Assembly (NCBI GenBank): GCA_038087035.1
Contig: CP051187.1
Location: 3,353,001 to 3,417,000, forward strand
Source: Gloeotrichia echinulata CP02
GTDB taxonomy: Bacteria > Cyanobacteriota > Cyanobacteriia > Cyanobacteriales > Nostocaceae
Length of the DNA: 64,000 nucleotides
Direction: 5' to 3'
The notes beneath the pieces are model-generated. The model was given only the letters and a program-made list of their open reading frames with translations. It was not told the origin of the DNA and did no database searches. Position 1 is the first letter of the stretch, and the number at the start of each line of letters is the position of its first letter. The translations under genes and the position numbers were made by a program. Shown here piece after piece: positions 63,940 to 64,000 of this stretch.

Positions 63940-64000
63940 TGCACTTCTCTGCGTTCGCGCAGCGTGTCGCAGACAGACGCTACGCGAACGACAAGCTCAG
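63940..64000. repeat. Dispersed repeats at the window end
   Basis: CTCTGCGTTCGCGCAGCGTGTCGCAGACAGACGCTACGCGAACGAC: two inverted repeat units of the small dispersed type, as at 55010-55060. Confidence 0.8.

Overview
The window looks like chromosome of a filamentous, probably heterocyst-forming cyanobacterium (Nostocales). The signs are abundant GCGATCGC (HIP1) sites, long tandem arrays of 7-bp units (ATTACTC, TTTGTCA, CAATCCC, GAGTTAG types), dozens of ~21-24 bp dispersed palindromic repeats of the TTCGCGTAGCGT type, and cyanobacterial families such as Uma2, DUF29, SLH-DUF3370 and the vMAP-AAA fusion. The species cannot be named from sequence alone.

Layout. 1-8.4 kb holds housekeeping and orphan genes: dnaG, a cell-wall amidase, two envelope proteins, a 2OG-Fe(II) oxygenase and a short RecQ. 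8.9-13.7 kb holds a sensor histidine kinase, a relic made of NRPS condensation-domain and DUF29 fragments, tRNA-Thr(UGU), argF, and lexA with a clear LexA box. 13.7-32.5 kb is a DNA phosphorothioation (Dnd) island. It contains a Dnd-type restriction helicase, a Uma2 nuclease, a 57-aa protein translationally coupled to an SMC/DndD-like ATPase behind a duplicated ~230 bp structured element, an SLH protein, Dnd-associated protein 4, two DGQHR proteins (DndB type), DndC, DndD, DndE and the Dnd-associated methyltransferase. dndA is not in the window. A TnpB transposon sits in the divergent dndB/dndC promoter region, a MITE-like repeat lies between it and dndC, and a 390-bp heptamer array separates dndD from dndE.

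32.6-54.5 kb is ordinary chromosome: an AmpG-like permease, a GNAT acetyltransferase, a HEAT-repeat protein, a cupin, an ABC permease, purN, a vMAP-AAA-GGDEF protein, a histidine-kinase paralogue that has lost its phospho-acceptor His, a cytochrome b/molybdopterin oxidoreductase pair, an AI-2E permease, a CBS-HEPN-like protein, a Cys/Met-rich copper protein and ureEFG. A second TnpB element lies at 34.3-35.9 kb. 54.6-64 kb is a gene graveyard: an RND efflux operon (adaptor plus AcrB-type pump) broken by an IS5-type element, an ISL3-type element and a third TnpB element, with a fragment of another RND pump alongside.

The main observations are: (1) all three tnpB genes have independently received a 21-24 bp dispersed repeat, which adds a stop, shifts the frame, or replaces the catalytic RuvC-II Glu; (2) two TnpB elements carry a divergent 58-aa ribbon-helix-helix gene and covarying end hairpins, from which omega-RNA guides can be read; (3) a compact microprotein-ATPase unit follows a duplicated hairpin element inside the Dnd island; (4) one histidine kinase has its H-box His changed to Lys. 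All assignments come from reading the sequence. No database search was run.
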